Below are positions 6,372 through 7,127 of a stretch of DNA of 7,127 nt, one piece after another. The stretch is from positions 1-7,127 of the forward strand of contig CAKZUU010000209.1 of the NCBI GenBank assembly GCA_937922175.1, written 5' to 3'. A program made the position numbers and the translations under genes. Every line of letters starts with the position of its first letter. Position 1 is the stretch's first letter. The notes under the pieces were generated by a model. The model was not told the origin of the DNA and searched no databases. It saw only the letters and a program-made list of their open reading frames with translations. Source of the stretch: an uncultured Gemmataceae bacterium. GTDB lineage: Bacteria; Planctomycetota; Planctomycetia; Gemmatales; Gemmataceae.

Positions 6372-7127
6372 ATGCTCTCGGTTTTCTGCCTTCGTCTCGC
6401 TTTGGGGATGCTGGGGACGCTTTGGTTACTCCCGGCGCGGTTGATGCATCCGCGATTTTTCCGCACTCACTTCCTCATCGTGTTGGGTTTGACCCTCGTT
6501 GCCGCTTGGATGATGCCGGACCACGAGTCTGAATCCGTCATGACGATCGCCCACCCGAGGTTTTTCGCTTACATGGGGGCGCTGTTCGCTCTGGCGGGAG
6601 CCATCGTCTGGATGTTGGAGCGGCCTCCAGGAGGATGGCTCGTCGTCATCGTTGGCATGGGAGCGTGCGGTACAGCGTTGCTTCTGAGCCAGGGTATTCT
6701 CCGAGGAGAGCGAGGGTGGGTCGAAGCCGGAGTAACGTGGGCGAGGTCCCTCGGCGTGCTGGCCGACCTTTCCTCCAGCGCTTTGCTGGGATTTGCCGTC
6801 ACGGCGATGCTGGTCGGCCATTCTTATTTGATTTCGCCCGGGTTGCCGATTCGCCCGCTGATGGGACAGATTTTGGGTGGCGGCGTGGCATGGCTCACCC
6901 GAACATTGGTTGCCGGCTCAGCATTGTGGTTGTGGACCGGCGAGCATGATATAACCAATTGGAACCAAGAGACGAACTTGTGGCTGCCCGTCCGCTGGCT
7001 GGTCGGCGTGGTGGTGCCGTTGATCTGCGGGGTCATGGCGTTTCGCACGGCCCAGATTCGCTCGACGCAATCAGCGACGGGTATCCTTTATGTGGTGGTG
7101 ATTTTGGTGTTTCTTGGAGAGTTGCTG
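6372..7127 (+). CDS. Multi-pass membrane protein of unknown function, N-terminal part
   Basis: The frame starts MLSVFCLRLALGMLG and is open to the window end, giving 252 residues without a stop; the C-terminus is missing. About eight hydrophobic segments are visible, near residues 2-21, 34-48, 64-82, 88-110, 128-155, 164-188, 206-224 and 236-252, so it is an integral inner-membrane protein. No soluble domain, haem motif or transporter signature is evident. Two stretches look like conserved family motifs: GHSYLISPGLPIRPL (149-163), joining a helix to a Pro-rich loop, and QSATGILYV (233-241) at the start of the last helix. I recall similar unnamed proteins in planctomycetes and acidobacteria but cannot assign a function. 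The ATG at 6372 is chosen because no earlier start follows the in-frame folE stop, and the next Met (residue 13) would cut the first helix. AAGGG lies only one base before the ATG, closer than usual. It probably shares a transcript with folE. Confidence 0.8.
   Translation, partial: MLSVFCLRLALGMLGTLWLLPARLMHPRFFRTHFLIVLGLTLVAAWMMPDHESESVMTIAHPRFFAYMGALFALAGAIVWMLERPPGGWLVVIVGMGACGTALLLSQGILRGERGWVEAGVTWARSLGVLADLSSSALLGFAVTAMLVGHSYLISPGLPIRPLMGQILGGGVAWLTRTLVAGSALWLWTGEHDITNWNQETNLWLPVRWLVGVVVPLICGVMAFRTAQIRSTQSATGILYVVVILVFLGELL

Overview
The window looks like a chromosomal piece from a member of the Planctomycetota. The strongest sign is the pair of a PSD1 (DUF1553) protein followed by a DUF1501 protein. 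This pairing is expanded in planctomycetes and rare in most other phyla. The moderately high GC content and sparse intergenic regulation fit that phylum. I cannot name a genus.

Layout: (1) 1-3386, + strand, is a tight cluster. It holds the C-terminal part of a LamG-PSD1 protein (cut by the window start), then a complete Tat-exported DUF1501 protein, then a 57-residue protein whose ATG overlaps the DUF1501 stop codon. (2) 3422-4996, - strand, is a complete gene for RNase Y (rny), convergent with the cluster and only 35 bases from it. (3) 4997-5705 is a 709-base gap between the divergent starts of rny and folE. I see no convincing gene there, but it has several short stem-loops and three motifs resembling tRNA T-arms. 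(4) 5706-6335, + strand, is complete folE (GTP cyclohydrolase I). (5) 6372-7127, + strand, is the start of a multi-pass membrane protein of unknown function that runs off the window end.

How they fit: the first three genes probably form one operon acting at or outside the cytoplasmic membrane. PSD1 and DUF1501 proteins occur as pairs and may act on one substrate, which is not known. LamG suggests carbohydrate or other ligand binding. rny (mRNA turnover at the membrane) and folE (first step of pterin/folate synthesis) are housekeeping genes that diverge from the long gap and share an identical 10-base ribosome-binding context. The membrane protein gene lies 36 bases after folE and is probably co-transcribed with it.

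I found no mobile element, CRISPR array, convincing tRNA or rRNA gene. No clearly new defence or biosynthetic system is visible. The least explained items are the 57-residue coupled protein, the membrane protein after folE, and the structured rny-folE gap.
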